A stretch of 64,000 nt of DNA from NP936 sp002726085. Its GTDB lineage: Bacteria > Acidobacteriota > Vicinamibacteria > Vicinamibacterales > UBA8438. The notes under the pieces were generated by a model. The model was not told the origin of the DNA. It did no database searches and saw nothing but the letters and a program-made list of their open reading frames with translations. Location: positions 20,387-84,386 of the forward strand of contig DASCQF010000126.1 of NCBI GenBank assembly GCA_036012905.1. The letters are read 5' to 3'. Each line of letters begins with the position of its first letter. Position 1 is the stretch's first letter. Positions 41,561 to 49,506 of this stretch are shown in pieces. Both the position numbers and the translations under genes were made by a program.

Positions 41561-42334
41561 CTACCGCGGCTTTCTGGCCAGCACGATCCAGGTGTCGGCC
41601 TCGGGGTGCCACGCTCCACCTCGGTAGTCGCCGGACACCGCCTCGATCGTGAACCCGGCGCGGCGCAGTCTTCCGGTCATCTGGCGCACCGACAGCGTGC
41701 GAAAGACCAGCGAGAACCGGTGTGTGGTCCGCGCGCGGCCGCGCCGCTCGACAAACTCCTGGTCGAAGATCGTCAACCGTTTGGCCCGGTCCTGCCTGAC
41801 CGACTCGATGAGGCTGATCCGTGTCGCGCCGCCGCGACGGCGTCCACGCAGGCTGACGCGACGGTCGTATTCGCGCCAGCTCTGGAGGTCCGGCACGAGG
41901 TCGATCGCGAACGTCCCGCCACGTCGGAGCACACCCAGGACCGACGTCATCGTGGCTCGCATGTCGCGGTCGCGCAACAGCGACTGCAGCACCCCATAGG
42001 GCGCCATCACCAACTGGAACCGGCTCGCCGCCAGGAACGGCAACGACCGGACATCTCCCCGGACGAGACGCAGGCTCCCGTCCACCCTGCCTCGCCGGAC
42101 CCGGCGGCGAGCCTGCCGAAGCATCGCGTCTGACCGATCGAGACCGACGACATCGTCTACCGACCTGGCAACCGGTACCGAGACGCGCCCGGTCCCGCAT
42201 CCCAGCTCGAGCACCGGTCCGCCGCAGCGCTCGGCCAGACCCTGCCAGAAACGGATGTCGCGACATCCGACCGTCCGCGCGTTCTCCCAGTCATAGAACG
42301 GCGCGTAGTCGTCCCACCCCTGCCAACCTTCCAT
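41561..42334 (-). CDS. Class I SAM-dependent methyltransferase
   Basis: A 257-residue methyltransferase from the ATG at 42334 (MEGWQGWDDYAPFYDWEN). Motif I is PVLELGCGTGRVSVPVAR, and the later acidic and post-I motifs are in VVGLDRSDAMLRQARRR and LVRGDVRSLPF. The substrate cannot be told from the sequence. It is divergent from the DUF2231 gene and downstream of nothing obvious in the same pathway. Confidence 0.88.
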   Translation of the reverse strand: MEGWQGWDDYAPFYDWENARTVGCRDIRFWQGLAERCGGPVLELGCGTGRVSVPVARSVDDVVGLDRSDAMLRQARRRVRRGRVDGSLRLVRGDVRSLPFLAASRFQLVMAPYGVLQSLLRDRDMRATMTSVLGVLRRGGTFAIDLVPDLQSWREYDRRVSLRGRRRGGATRISLIESVRQDRAKRLTIFDQEFVERRGRARTTHRFSLVFRTLSVRQMTGRLRRAGFTIEAVSGDYRGGAWHPEADTWIVLARKPR

Positions 42335-42399
42335 GTCGTGCGACTTCTCCCGATAGCGGCTCCTCGGGGAAGGCGAGGTATTATACGGGCTTCGCTGAC

Positions 42400-42891
42400 A
42401 TGTCCTTTCTTCCAGCCTGGGCGCCCAACCTGCACCCGCTCCTGGTGCACTTTCCAGTCTCACTCCTGATCGGCGCCGCGGCGGTGGACATGATGAGTCT
42501 GCTGATGCCGACCAGACCGGCCGTTCGAGACGCCGCCACGCTCTTCTACTGCGCCGGGGCGCTCATGGCGATGACCGCGTATTTCAGCGGGCTGAGCGCC
42601 GCCCAGCACATGGCGGTGTCCCCCGAAGCGAGCACGGCGCTGACCGCCCACTTCACCTGGGCGGATCGGACCACGTGGTTTTTCGTCTTTTTCGCCTCGT
42701 TGCGCATCGCGCTGTCCTACATCTGGCGCCCGACTGCCCACTGGGCGGCGATCGCGGCGTTCGTGGTGGCGCTGGCCGGCCTCGGGATGCTGGCTGTGAC
42801 CGCCGACCGGGGAGGACGGCTCGTGTTCCGCCACGGCCTCGGTGTCGCCAGCGTGCCGTCGTCCAGCGGACAACCCTGGACCCTACCTTAG
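42400..42891 (+). CDS. DUF2231-like inner membrane protein
   Basis: A 163-residue membrane protein. Its start PNLHPLLVHFPVSLLIGAAAVD is typical of the DUF2231 family, with conserved His residues near the first helix that may bind a haem or metal. About four hydrophobic helices follow (for example WFFVFFASLRIALSYIW and WAAIAAFVVALAGLGMLAV). The function is unknown. A TTCA-loop hairpin follows it. Confidence 0.85.
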   Translation: MSFLPAWAPNLHPLLVHFPVSLLIGAAAVDMMSLLMPTRPAVRDAATLFYCAGALMAMTAYFSGLSAAQHMAVSPEASTALTAHFTWADRTTWFFVFFASLRIALSYIWRPTAHWAAIAAFVVALAGLGMLAVTADRGGRLVFRHGLGVASVPSSSGQPWTLP

Positions 42892-42930
42892 CAGTCGAGG
42901 AAACCGGGCAATCGCCGGGCCGCTTTCGTG

Positions 42931-42962
42931 GGGCAGGGCTTCAGCCCCGCCTCGCAGGCCTG
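42931..42962. repeat. GC-rich palindromes with TTCA loop
   Basis: GGCAGGGC-TTCA-GCCCCGCC (one mismatch) and the palindrome GCAGGCCTGC lie between convergent genes. The loop and arms match the repeat at 19321-19334. It may serve as a terminator for both genes. Confidence 0.5.
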
Positions 42963-42989
42963 CAAGGCCTTCGACACGGGCTACATCTG

Positions 42990-43472
42990 TCAGACGGGGT
43001 CGGGCTCCAGCTGATGCGCCATCGGGATGAAGACGATTCCGTTGACCGACCGCTCGGGACCGGTCTGCCGAAACCCGAGTCGCTCGTAGATCGGCACTCC
43101 GAACCTGGACGAGTTGACCGTCACCCGGTCGAGACCCGGTTTGGCGGGACGAGCCACCGACAACGCGCGCGTGAGCAGCTCCCGTGCGATGCCCTGCCGC
43201 TGAAACCGGCCGTCCACGAACAGCAGCGACACGTGGTCGTTGTCACGCAGCTCGATAACCCCAGCAGGGCGGTCAGCGGACATCGCCACCAGCACGAAAT
43301 GATTCGACCGCGACCGGTCGACCAGCGCCGCCGGCTGGACATACTTCGTGAACTCGGCGCGGCCTGCGTCTGAATACTCCTCGGCGATGAACTCGGTGTA
43401 AGCGTCGACGATCAGTCGCGACACCGCGTCGGCATCACCCGCCTCCATCGCGCGATAGACGATCGACTCCAT
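42990..43472 (-). CDS. GNAT-family N-acetyltransferase
   Basis: A 160-residue acetyltransferase with the acetyl-CoA binding motif RQGIARELLTRAL (RxGxA type) and the segment VSLLFVDGRFQ before it. The substrate is unknown. The start IVYRAMEAGDADAVSRLI is typical of the family. It converges on the DUF2231 gene. Confidence 0.9.
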   Translation of the reverse strand: MESIVYRAMEAGDADAVSRLIVDAYTEFIAEEYSDAGRAEFTKYVQPAALVDRSRSNHFVLVAMSADRPAGVIELRDNDHVSLLFVDGRFQRQGIARELLTRALSVARPAKPGLDRVTVNSSRFGVPIYERLGFRQTGPERSVNGIVFIPMAHQLEPDPV

Positions 43473-43602
43473 CTAGCGAAACTCCGCCTCGAGACAATTG
43501 ACGTGGTCAGACATTGCACATGGCTCCGTTTCGCCAGGCAGCTTCCATCACAGCTCCGCTACGCGGGGGCGCCGCCCCTCGAGTCGGCCGCTTCACGTGC
43601 CC

Positions 43603-44022
43603 TCATCGGCCAGATAGCGTCTTCAGATAGTTGACCAGATGCCAGATGTCCTCGTCGTTCATCCGGTTCGAGTAGGGCTGCATATCGGCGGTCACCCCGT
43701 CTCTGATGACCAGAAAGATCTCGCCGTCGCTCGGCCCGTGCAGCCACACGTCGTCGGTGAAGTCCGGCATGTTGCCGCCCGCATGCGCCATGTCGCCGTC
43801 CCCGATGCCGCGATTGCCGTGACACTCTCGGCACATGAACACGTAGCGCTGGCGACCGGTCGCCACCGAGTCCGAACTCGAGGGAACCGGGTTCTCGAGC
43901 GCCTGACCCTCGGCGTGCCGGTGCGGCTCGGGGGGATGCGTCTGGATGGCGGTGGCGACGGGGACGAGAAGACCGGCGAGAAAACCTAGCGCGACCAGCC
44001 ACATCACGTTGTACCTGTTCAT
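43603..44022 (-). CDS. Class I c-type cytochrome, exported
   Basis: A 139-residue protein from the ATG at 44022 (MNRYNVMWLVALGFLAGLLVP), giving an N-terminal signal or anchor. It has one haem motif CRECH near residue 65 and a C-terminal MNDEDIWHLVNYLKTL helix as in monohaem cytochromes c. It would carry electrons in the periplasm. No oxidase genes are beside it. Confidence 0.9.
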   Translation of the reverse strand: MNRYNVMWLVALGFLAGLLVPVATAIQTHPPEPHRHAEGQALENPVPSSSDSVATGRQRYVFMCRECHGNRGIGDGDMAHAGGNMPDFTDDVWLHGPSDGEIFLVIRDGVTADMQPYSNRMNDEDIWHLVNYLKTLSGR

Positions 44023-44068
44023 CACCGTCATGATCATGGGCCGGCTCCGCTCGCTCTGCTCAGTCCGT

Positions 44069-44617
44069 TCACTCTTCCGGTGCGTCGAAATTCTCCCACA
44101 TGTACTCGGGCTGATAAGCGTGGAGATACAGGAAAACCTCGTGCACGAGGTTCACGACCCGGTTGACGCCATACTCGTGGTGATTCCGTGTCGCCACCAG
44201 TTCGAGCGACATGGCGCCCCGGGACAGGACGCACCGCACCCGGGCGCGACGGCGGTCGACCCGCCGGTGCGCCGGCAGCTTCGGTGAGGCGCGACCGGCG
44301 ACGAACGCCTGCAGGTCGCGATGCAGTGGCGAGCGCGCCCGCACATTCGGCAGCAGATTCCGGAACACGAAGGCCCCGGTCCCGGGCGTGTAGCCCAGGG
44401 CCAGCGGCTTGGTCCCGAGCCATGAGAATCGGAACCGGTGTCGACTGGCGGTCGACGCCTGCTCGCTGAATCCACGAAATACGCCGCGGTCGGCGTAGCC
44501 CTGGAGCCGTTCCCGAACCACGGCCAACGACTGGGTCGCCGTCAGCCGAGGTCGGGACGCCGGCCTTGACTTGCTGCTTTGTCCTGCCTTCTGCCTTCTG
44601 ACTTCTGACTTTTTCAA
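44069..44617 (-). CDS. Conserved-looking hypothetical protein, start uncertain
   Basis: Up to 182 residues, not recognised. The first dozen residues (MKKSEVRRQKAGQ) are the translation of a heptamer repeat, so the real start is probably further in, for example at a GTG near AVVRERLQGYAD. The body has a globular look, with FRFSWLGTKPLALGYTPGTGAFVFRN and NRVVNLVHEVFLYLHAYQPEYMWENFD. No membrane segment is seen. Confidence 0.55.
   Translation of the reverse strand: MKKSEVRRQKAGQSSKSRPASRPRLTATQSLAVVRERLQGYADRGVFRGFSEQASTASRHRFRFSWLGTKPLALGYTPGTGAFVFRNLLPNVRARSPLHRDLQAFVAGRASPKLPAHRRVDRRRARVRCVLSRGAMSLELVATRNHHEYGVNRVVNLVHEVFLYLHAYQPEYMWENFDAPEE
44577..44612. repeat. Heptamer repeat (family A)
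   Basis: TCCTGCC, TTCTGCC, TTCTGAC, TTCTGAC units. They overlap the apparent N-terminus of the hypothetical gene at 44069-44617. Confidence 0.8.
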
Positions 44618-44624
44618 GCGCTCG

Positions 44625-46556
44625 TTAGTGGTAGTACGACATCACACCCGGCTCGATCTTGCCAAGGAATCCAGGCGCGTACTGATCCCGCAGCCAGAAT
44701 TCCTTCTTCGCCTGCACGTTGATGACCGACGGTCGGCTCTCGTCGAGCGCCACCTGATAGGCCCGTTCGAGTGCCGGTCGGAACTCGCCAGGCTTGGTCA
44801 CATACTCGCCATGCGCACCGAGAGCCTCGCCCATCTTGTCGTAGCGCAGGTTTTCCTGGAACAGGTGGACCGGCAACCCGACCGCGTTGTTGACCTGTCC
44901 GTTCCAGGTGCCCCAGGCGTTGTTGTTGTAGACGATGACCACGGCGGGTAGCCGGTACTTGGACAGCGTCTCCATCTCCATGCCCGTGTAGCCGAAACCG
45001 GCGTCGCCGGTGATGCCAATCACCGGATGGCCCTTGTACTCCGCCTGCGCCCCCGCCCCCTGTTTGACCGCCGCGGTCACTCCGACGGTGTAGCCGACGT
45101 CGGGTCCAATCGCGCCGTATTGATAGGCACCGTTCATGATCTGCCCTGGCCGATACGCGCGCAGATACCGGCGCGTGTAGCGCGCGATGCCATAGCCACC
45201 CTGGGCGATCGTGGTCCGGTCCTGCGGCAGATTGCCAGAGTGCAGGAAGTCAGCCAGCTCCTTGCCGATGACCGCTGGGTGCACCGCGTCGGTGTAGCCC
45301 AGCCCGGTCTGGTAGTACTGCTCGTTTTCGGCTTCGAACTCGTTGCGCGCGGCCGCCACTTCGGCGACCCAGGCCTGGTGCCGCATCCGCGGGACGGCGT
45401 CGGCCAGCGCTTCGAGCGCGGCTTTCTCGTCGCTGACGATACCGAGATCGATCGGCAGGTTCCGCCCAATGTCCTCGGCCGCTGGATCGATCCGGATGTA
45501 TTTCGCATCGGGACCAAACGCGAACTCGCCCAGCGTCGGCATGCAGTACTGCCCGACGAGCAGCACCAGGTCGGCGCTGGCCAGCGCGCCGGGCGCCGTA
45601 TTGGCAGACAGCTCGTGGTCGGCCGGAAACTGCCCTTTGGTCGCACCCGACTCGACCACCGGAATCTGAGCCCGCTCGGCCAGGCGACGCAACGCATCCC
45701 ACGCGCGGCTATGGAAGACCCCATTGCTCGATACGATGATCGGGCGCTCGGCGGCGCGCAGCAGCGCGACCGCCTGGTCGATCGCACGCGGGTCCGGATG
45801 CGGTTTGGTCTCGGTTCGATACTTCGTCTTGTCGTAGAAGTACTCGACGTCGCTGGCGTCCTGGAACCGGGCGCCGGCGATTTCGGCCGGGAAGTCCAGA
45901 TGCACCGGCTTGGGCACGCCGCTCCGAAGCTGTCTGAACGCGTAGCCGGCATACTCGTGGATGCGCTCCGGCGTGATCAGCCGTTTCCCGTATTTGCGCA
46001 TGCCCTCGGTGGTCGGCTGCTGATAGGCGTCCTGGATGCCGCGCTCGGTGTCTTCGGCGAAGATCGTCTTGTTGCTGGCCAGCACCAACACCGGCGACCG
46101 TGCCGAGTTCGCGGTCGCGATCCCGCAGATCATGTCGGTGAACCCAGGTCCCTCGGTGCCCGACGTGGCGGCGATCTCCCCGGTCACCCGGGTGAATGCA
46201 TCGGCGGCATGGCAGAGCGCCCCCTCGTGGCGTCCGCCGTAGGTCGGGATGCCGGTGTCGGCAATCGCGTGGACCACGTTGTAGTTCCCGGGACAGCAGA
46301 ACAGCGCTGCCACCCCTTCCTCCTTGCAGGCCCGCGCGAACACCTGCGCGCCCGTCATCGGAAAGTCAACATCCGGCAGCGGCGCATTCTTCGAGGCTTC
46401 GAATTCAGACGGCACGGTGATCGGATTCGCGTCGTCGTCCTCCGCCGCCGTCAGCCCGGCCGTGCCGGCGCCCAGCGTCGCCGCGGTCGCGCCCGCGCCA
46501 AGTACCGCCTGTTTCATGAACCGCCGCCGCGAACTGCCATGTTTGGAAGGTTTCAT
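44625..46556 (-). CDS. Tat-exported thiamine-diphosphate enzyme (acetolactate synthase-like)
   Basis: A 643-residue enzyme of the acetolactate synthase/pyruvate oxidase fold, substrate unknown. From the ATG at 46556 the N-terminus holds a twin-arginine signal (SSRRRFMKQAVLGAGATAATLGAGTAGL). The ThDP N-domain follows with the catalytic Glu (GGRHEGALCHAADAF), and the C-domain has the ThDP/Mg site GDAGFGYTGMEMETLSKYR and VVIVYNNN. The usual GDG is GDA. Enzymes of this type are normally cytoplasmic, so the Tat signal is the odd point. Confidence 0.85.
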   Translation of the reverse strand: MKPSKHGSSRRRFMKQAVLGAGATAATLGAGTAGLTAAEDDDANPITVPSEFEASKNAPLPDVDFPMTGAQVFARACKEEGVAALFCCPGNYNVVHAIADTGIPTYGGRHEGALCHAADAFTRVTGEIAATSGTEGPGFTDMICGIATANSARSPVLVLASNKTIFAEDTERGIQDAYQQPTTEGMRKYGKRLITPERIHEYAGYAFRQLRSGVPKPVHLDFPAEIAGARFQDASDVEYFYDKTKYRTETKPHPDPRAIDQAVALLRAAERPIIVSSNGVFHSRAWDALRRLAERAQIPVVESGATKGQFPADHELSANTAPGALASADLVLLVGQYCMPTLGEFAFGPDAKYIRIDPAAEDIGRNLPIDLGIVSDEKAALEALADAVPRMRHQAWVAEVAAARNEFEAENEQYYQTGLGYTDAVHPAVIGKELADFLHSGNLPQDRTTIAQGGYGIARYTRRYLRAYRPGQIMNGAYQYGAIGPDVGYTVGVTAAVKQGAGAQAEYKGHPVIGITGDAGFGYTGMEMETLSKYRLPAVVIVYNNNAWGTWNGQVNNAVGLPVHLFQENLRYDKMGEALGAHGEYVTKPGEFRPALERAYQVALDESRPSVINVQAKKEFWLRDQYAPGFLGKIEPGVMSYYH

Positions 46557-46634
46557 TGTCTGGCTCCCTCTTGTTCCCCATGCAGAGAATCGCATGTTGG
46601 CGCCTGCAAACGCAAGCGCCGTCGCGAGACTCCC

Positions 46635-47459
46635 CTACTGGGCCACGGCCGCCGGCACATCGCGGGCGCACCGCACACCGATATTGCTCGTCTGACCGGT
46701 CTGTGAAAACGGCAGACGGACCGATGTCCGTAATGCTCCCGGGAAGTTCAGCCACGACCCGCCGCGGACGATCCGAGCGTAGCCGGTCGCCGCGCCGGGT
46801 GGATTGATCGGCGGCGACGACGCGTAATAGTCATTGTCGAGCCAACCGTCAACCCATTCCCAGACGTTGCCCGCCATGTCATAGAGACCGAAATCGTTGG
46901 GCGGGAAGGACCGGACCGGCGCCGTGTTCAGCCACTCATCCGCGCCACCGGTCGCGCCGGCGCAGCACTGGTCGGCGCCATAGTTCACGACGTCCCTGGA
47001 CAGCTCGTCGCCCCATCCACCGTAGACCAGGCCCGGCCGATCTCCCCGGGCGGCATATTCCCACTCCGCCTCGGTGGGCAGACGGCCCCCGGCCCAGGCG
47101 CAGAATGAGGCCGCATCGTCCCAACTGACCAACACGACCGGATGCCGTGCACTCTGGCGATAGTCCGGTTCCGGTGGCGGCCGATGCCGCGTATCGAAAA
47201 CGAACCGGGCATACTGCCTCGCCGTGACTTCGGCAGCCATCAGCTCGAACGGCACGACGAACGTGATCTCGTGACGCGGCCGCTCGTTGTCGAGGCAGGC
47301 GCTGTCAGCCTCGACGCAACCCATGAGGAACGTGCCGGACGGCACCCGGACCCAGCCGAGTTCCGGGGCGACCTGCGCCGCTGAAGCCAACAGCGGAGCG
47401 CCGCCGGCCGGCCGGACGACACCCAACATCAGCACGGCCACGACCGCCACAGCTCGCAT
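46635..47459 (-). CDS. SUMF1/FGE-sulfatase-modifying-factor-like domain protein, exported
   Basis: A 274-residue protein with a signal peptide (AVVAVLMLGVVRPAGG). It shows a full FGE/SUMF1-like fold: WVRVPSGTFLMGC, RPRHEITFVVPFELMAAEVTARQYA, GGRLPTEAEWEYAARG, NDFGLYDMAGNVWEWVDGW and the GGSW...R end (RGGSWLNFPGALR). Many such proteins are not true formylglycine-forming enzymes, and the catalytic Cys pair of FGE is not evident at the usual place. The role is unknown; no sulfatase is in the window. Confidence 0.88.
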   Translation of the reverse strand: MRAVAVVAVLMLGVVRPAGGAPLLASAAQVAPELGWVRVPSGTFLMGCVEADSACLDNERPRHEITFVVPFELMAAEVTARQYARFVFDTRHRPPPEPDYRQSARHPVVLVSWDDAASFCAWAGGRLPTEAEWEYAARGDRPGLVYGGWGDELSRDVVNYGADQCCAGATGGADEWLNTAPVRSFPPNDFGLYDMAGNVWEWVDGWLDNDYYASSPPINPPGAATGYARIVRGGSWLNFPGALRTSVRLPFSQTGQTSNIGVRCARDVPAAVAQ

Positions 47460-47476
47460 CAGTCGACGCTCTCCGT

Positions 47477-47508
47477 TTCTCTGCCTTCTGACTTCTGACT
47501 TCTAGAGC
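47477..47508. repeat. Heptamer repeat (family A)
   Basis: TTCTGAC-type units ending TTCTAGAGC between the FGE-like and gamma-glutamyltransferase genes. Confidence 0.75.
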
Positions 47509-47516
47509 TAAGGACC

Positions 47517-49382
47517 TTACCACCCGATCGCATACATCATCCGGCGCGGGTCGGCGCCCGCCATCATGGTGTCGGTCTCCGGGTTCCTCAGGATCCCCTG
47601 CATGTTCCCCATGGAATACTCACGGGCCAGCTCCGCGTCGTGTCCCATCTGGCGTAACCGGTCAATGACACGCGGCGCCACGCGGCGCTCGACGCGCAGT
47701 GTGACGTCGGCGCCCGGCAGGTAGAAGCTCGGGTCGGCGGCAAGCGAGATCCGCGGCGCCTCGATCGCCTCCTGGATGCCCATGCCGAAGTCAATCACGT
47801 TCAGCAGCACCTGGAACTGGGTCTGCCCGATCGTCTCCCCTCCCGGGGTCCCGAGCGCCAGGAAGAACTCTCCATCCTTCATGACCAGTGTCGGCGAGTT
47901 GTTCAGAATCGGGATCTGACCGCCACGCACGTAGTTCACATCGTCCGGGTAGGGCGAGGTCGAGCCGATCCGTGTGCCGTTGTTGAAGAACAATCCGGTG
48001 CTCCCCACCACCACCCCGGTGCCCCACAGGCTGCCGAGGGTCGGGGTGGCAACGACCACGTTCCCCTGGCGATCGACGATCGAGAAGCTGGTCGTGCTGC
48101 CTGGGTATGTGGCTTCGCGCAGCATCGGTCCGGTTTCCGCTGCCGACGAGCCGAGCGATGCCGACGTCAGTTGGGCTCCAGGAGGCGCGCCATGGTCGGG
48201 GTAGGGCTTCGCCTGATCGGGCGCGATCAGCGCGCGCCGCGTGTCGGCGAACGGTTTGGAGGTCATGCCGTCTGTCGGCATGTCGGCGTGCTCCGGGTCA
48301 GTCACGAAGTGATAGATGTCCGATTTGGCGACCTTGATCGACTCGGCGACGAGATGCAGCGTCTCGGCCGAGTTGTGCCCGAGTGAGGCCACGTCGAAAC
48401 CCTCGATCAGATTGAGCTGCATCACGACCTCCAGCCCACCGCGTGATGTCGTGGGGCTGGAGTAGACGTCATAGCCGCGGTAGGTCGTGTGAACCGGCTC
48501 CGCCCAGATCGGCTCGTAGGCGGCGAAATCGTCGCGCGTGAACAGACCGTCGTTCCGCTGATAGAACCTGGCCATGTCGCGGGCGATGTCTCCGCGGTAA
48601 AAGCGGTTGAATGCGGCCCGGAGACCGGACTCGCGAGACCCCCCGTCGAGTCTCGCGGTCTGCTCGGCCTCCACCAGCTTGTGGAACGTCCTGGCCAGAT
48701 CGGGGTACGTGAAGAGCTGCCCTTCGACCGGTGGCTCGCCGTCCGGCATGAAGACCGCCATCGTCGACGGGTACTGCTCGAACAGCTCGCGCGACCGGGT
48801 GAGGGAGCGGCTGACGTAGCCCGCCATCGGATGGCCGCGCTCGGCGTACTCGATCGCCGGCTCGAGCACCTGCCCGAGCGTCATCGTGCCGAACCGCTCC
48901 AGCATGGCGACCCACCCACCAAGCAACCCCGGCACCACTCCGGCCTTCATGCCGCGATTCAGCTCTTCAGGCGTGATCTCGCCGGCGTCGAGCGCCTTGG
49001 GCGCCGCCCCGGTCGCGTTCAGCGAATAGACGCGGTCGGTCGCGGCGTCATAGATCGTCATGAAGCCGTTGCCACCGGCGCCCGACATCATCGGCTCGAC
49101 CTGGTTCAAGGTGGCCAGCACCGCCACGGCCGCGTCGGCCGCCGTGCCGCCCTGCATCAGGATTCGCATGCCGGCCATCGACGCCAGCGGATGACCGGCT
49201 GTCACGAGCCCGTGCACGCCTGGCACGGCGGGGCGATGCGCCACGAGCCCGTCTGTGATCGGCTCGGCGCTCAGCTCGGGCGCGACGTCGGCGGCCTCTT
49301 CGACCGCCGCCTCGCCACCAGAACAGCCAGCCGTCAGGACCACAACGAACAGGAAGGCCAGAGATTTCTGAAACTGCGTCAT
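47517..49382 (-). CDS. Gamma-glutamyltransferase-family lipoprotein
   Basis: A periplasmic or outer-surface N-terminal nucleophile hydrolase that would split gamma-glutamyl bonds, for example in glutathione. The 621-residue protein has a lipobox (LTAGCSGG). The family core includes SMAGMRILMQGGTAADAAVAV, MSGAGGNGFMTIYDA and the catalytic Thr at GSTTSFSIVD. NSPTLVMKDGEFFLALGTPGGETI lies in the small subunit. It should self-cleave before that Thr. Confidence 0.93.
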   Translation of the reverse strand: MTQFQKSLAFLFVVVLTAGCSGGEAAVEEAADVAPELSAEPITDGLVAHRPAVPGVHGLVTAGHPLASMAGMRILMQGGTAADAAVAVLATLNQVEPMMSGAGGNGFMTIYDAATDRVYSLNATGAAPKALDAGEITPEELNRGMKAGVVPGLLGGWVAMLERFGTMTLGQVLEPAIEYAERGHPMAGYVSRSLTRSRELFEQYPSTMAVFMPDGEPPVEGQLFTYPDLARTFHKLVEAEQTARLDGGSRESGLRAAFNRFYRGDIARDMARFYQRNDGLFTRDDFAAYEPIWAEPVHTTYRGYDVYSSPTTSRGGLEVVMQLNLIEGFDVASLGHNSAETLHLVAESIKVAKSDIYHFVTDPEHADMPTDGMTSKPFADTRRALIAPDQAKPYPDHGAPPGAQLTSASLGSSAAETGPMLREATYPGSTTSFSIVDRQGNVVVATPTLGSLWGTGVVVGSTGLFFNNGTRIGSTSPYPDDVNYVRGGQIPILNNSPTLVMKDGEFFLALGTPGGETIGQTQFQVLLNVIDFGMGIQEAIEAPRISLAADPSFYLPGADVTLRVERRVAPRVIDRLRQMGHDAELAREYSMGNMQGILRNPETDTMMAGADPRRMMYAIGW

Positions 49383-49410
49383 CGGGGTCCTCGTCGTGGC
49401 GGGGCGAACG

Positions 49411-49434
49411 AAATCAGAAGTCAGAAATCAGAAT
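49411..49434. repeat. Short heptamer repeat (family A)
   Basis: AATCAGAAGTCAGAAATCAGAA, reverse-orientation units, between the gamma-glutamyltransferase and the unknown protein. Confidence 0.7.
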
Positions 49435-49506
49435 TTGATGTAGCGCTCATAAGCTTACATCCGCGCGACGCCATCGAACGACCGCGACGACCAGCTTCGG
49501 CGTCGG

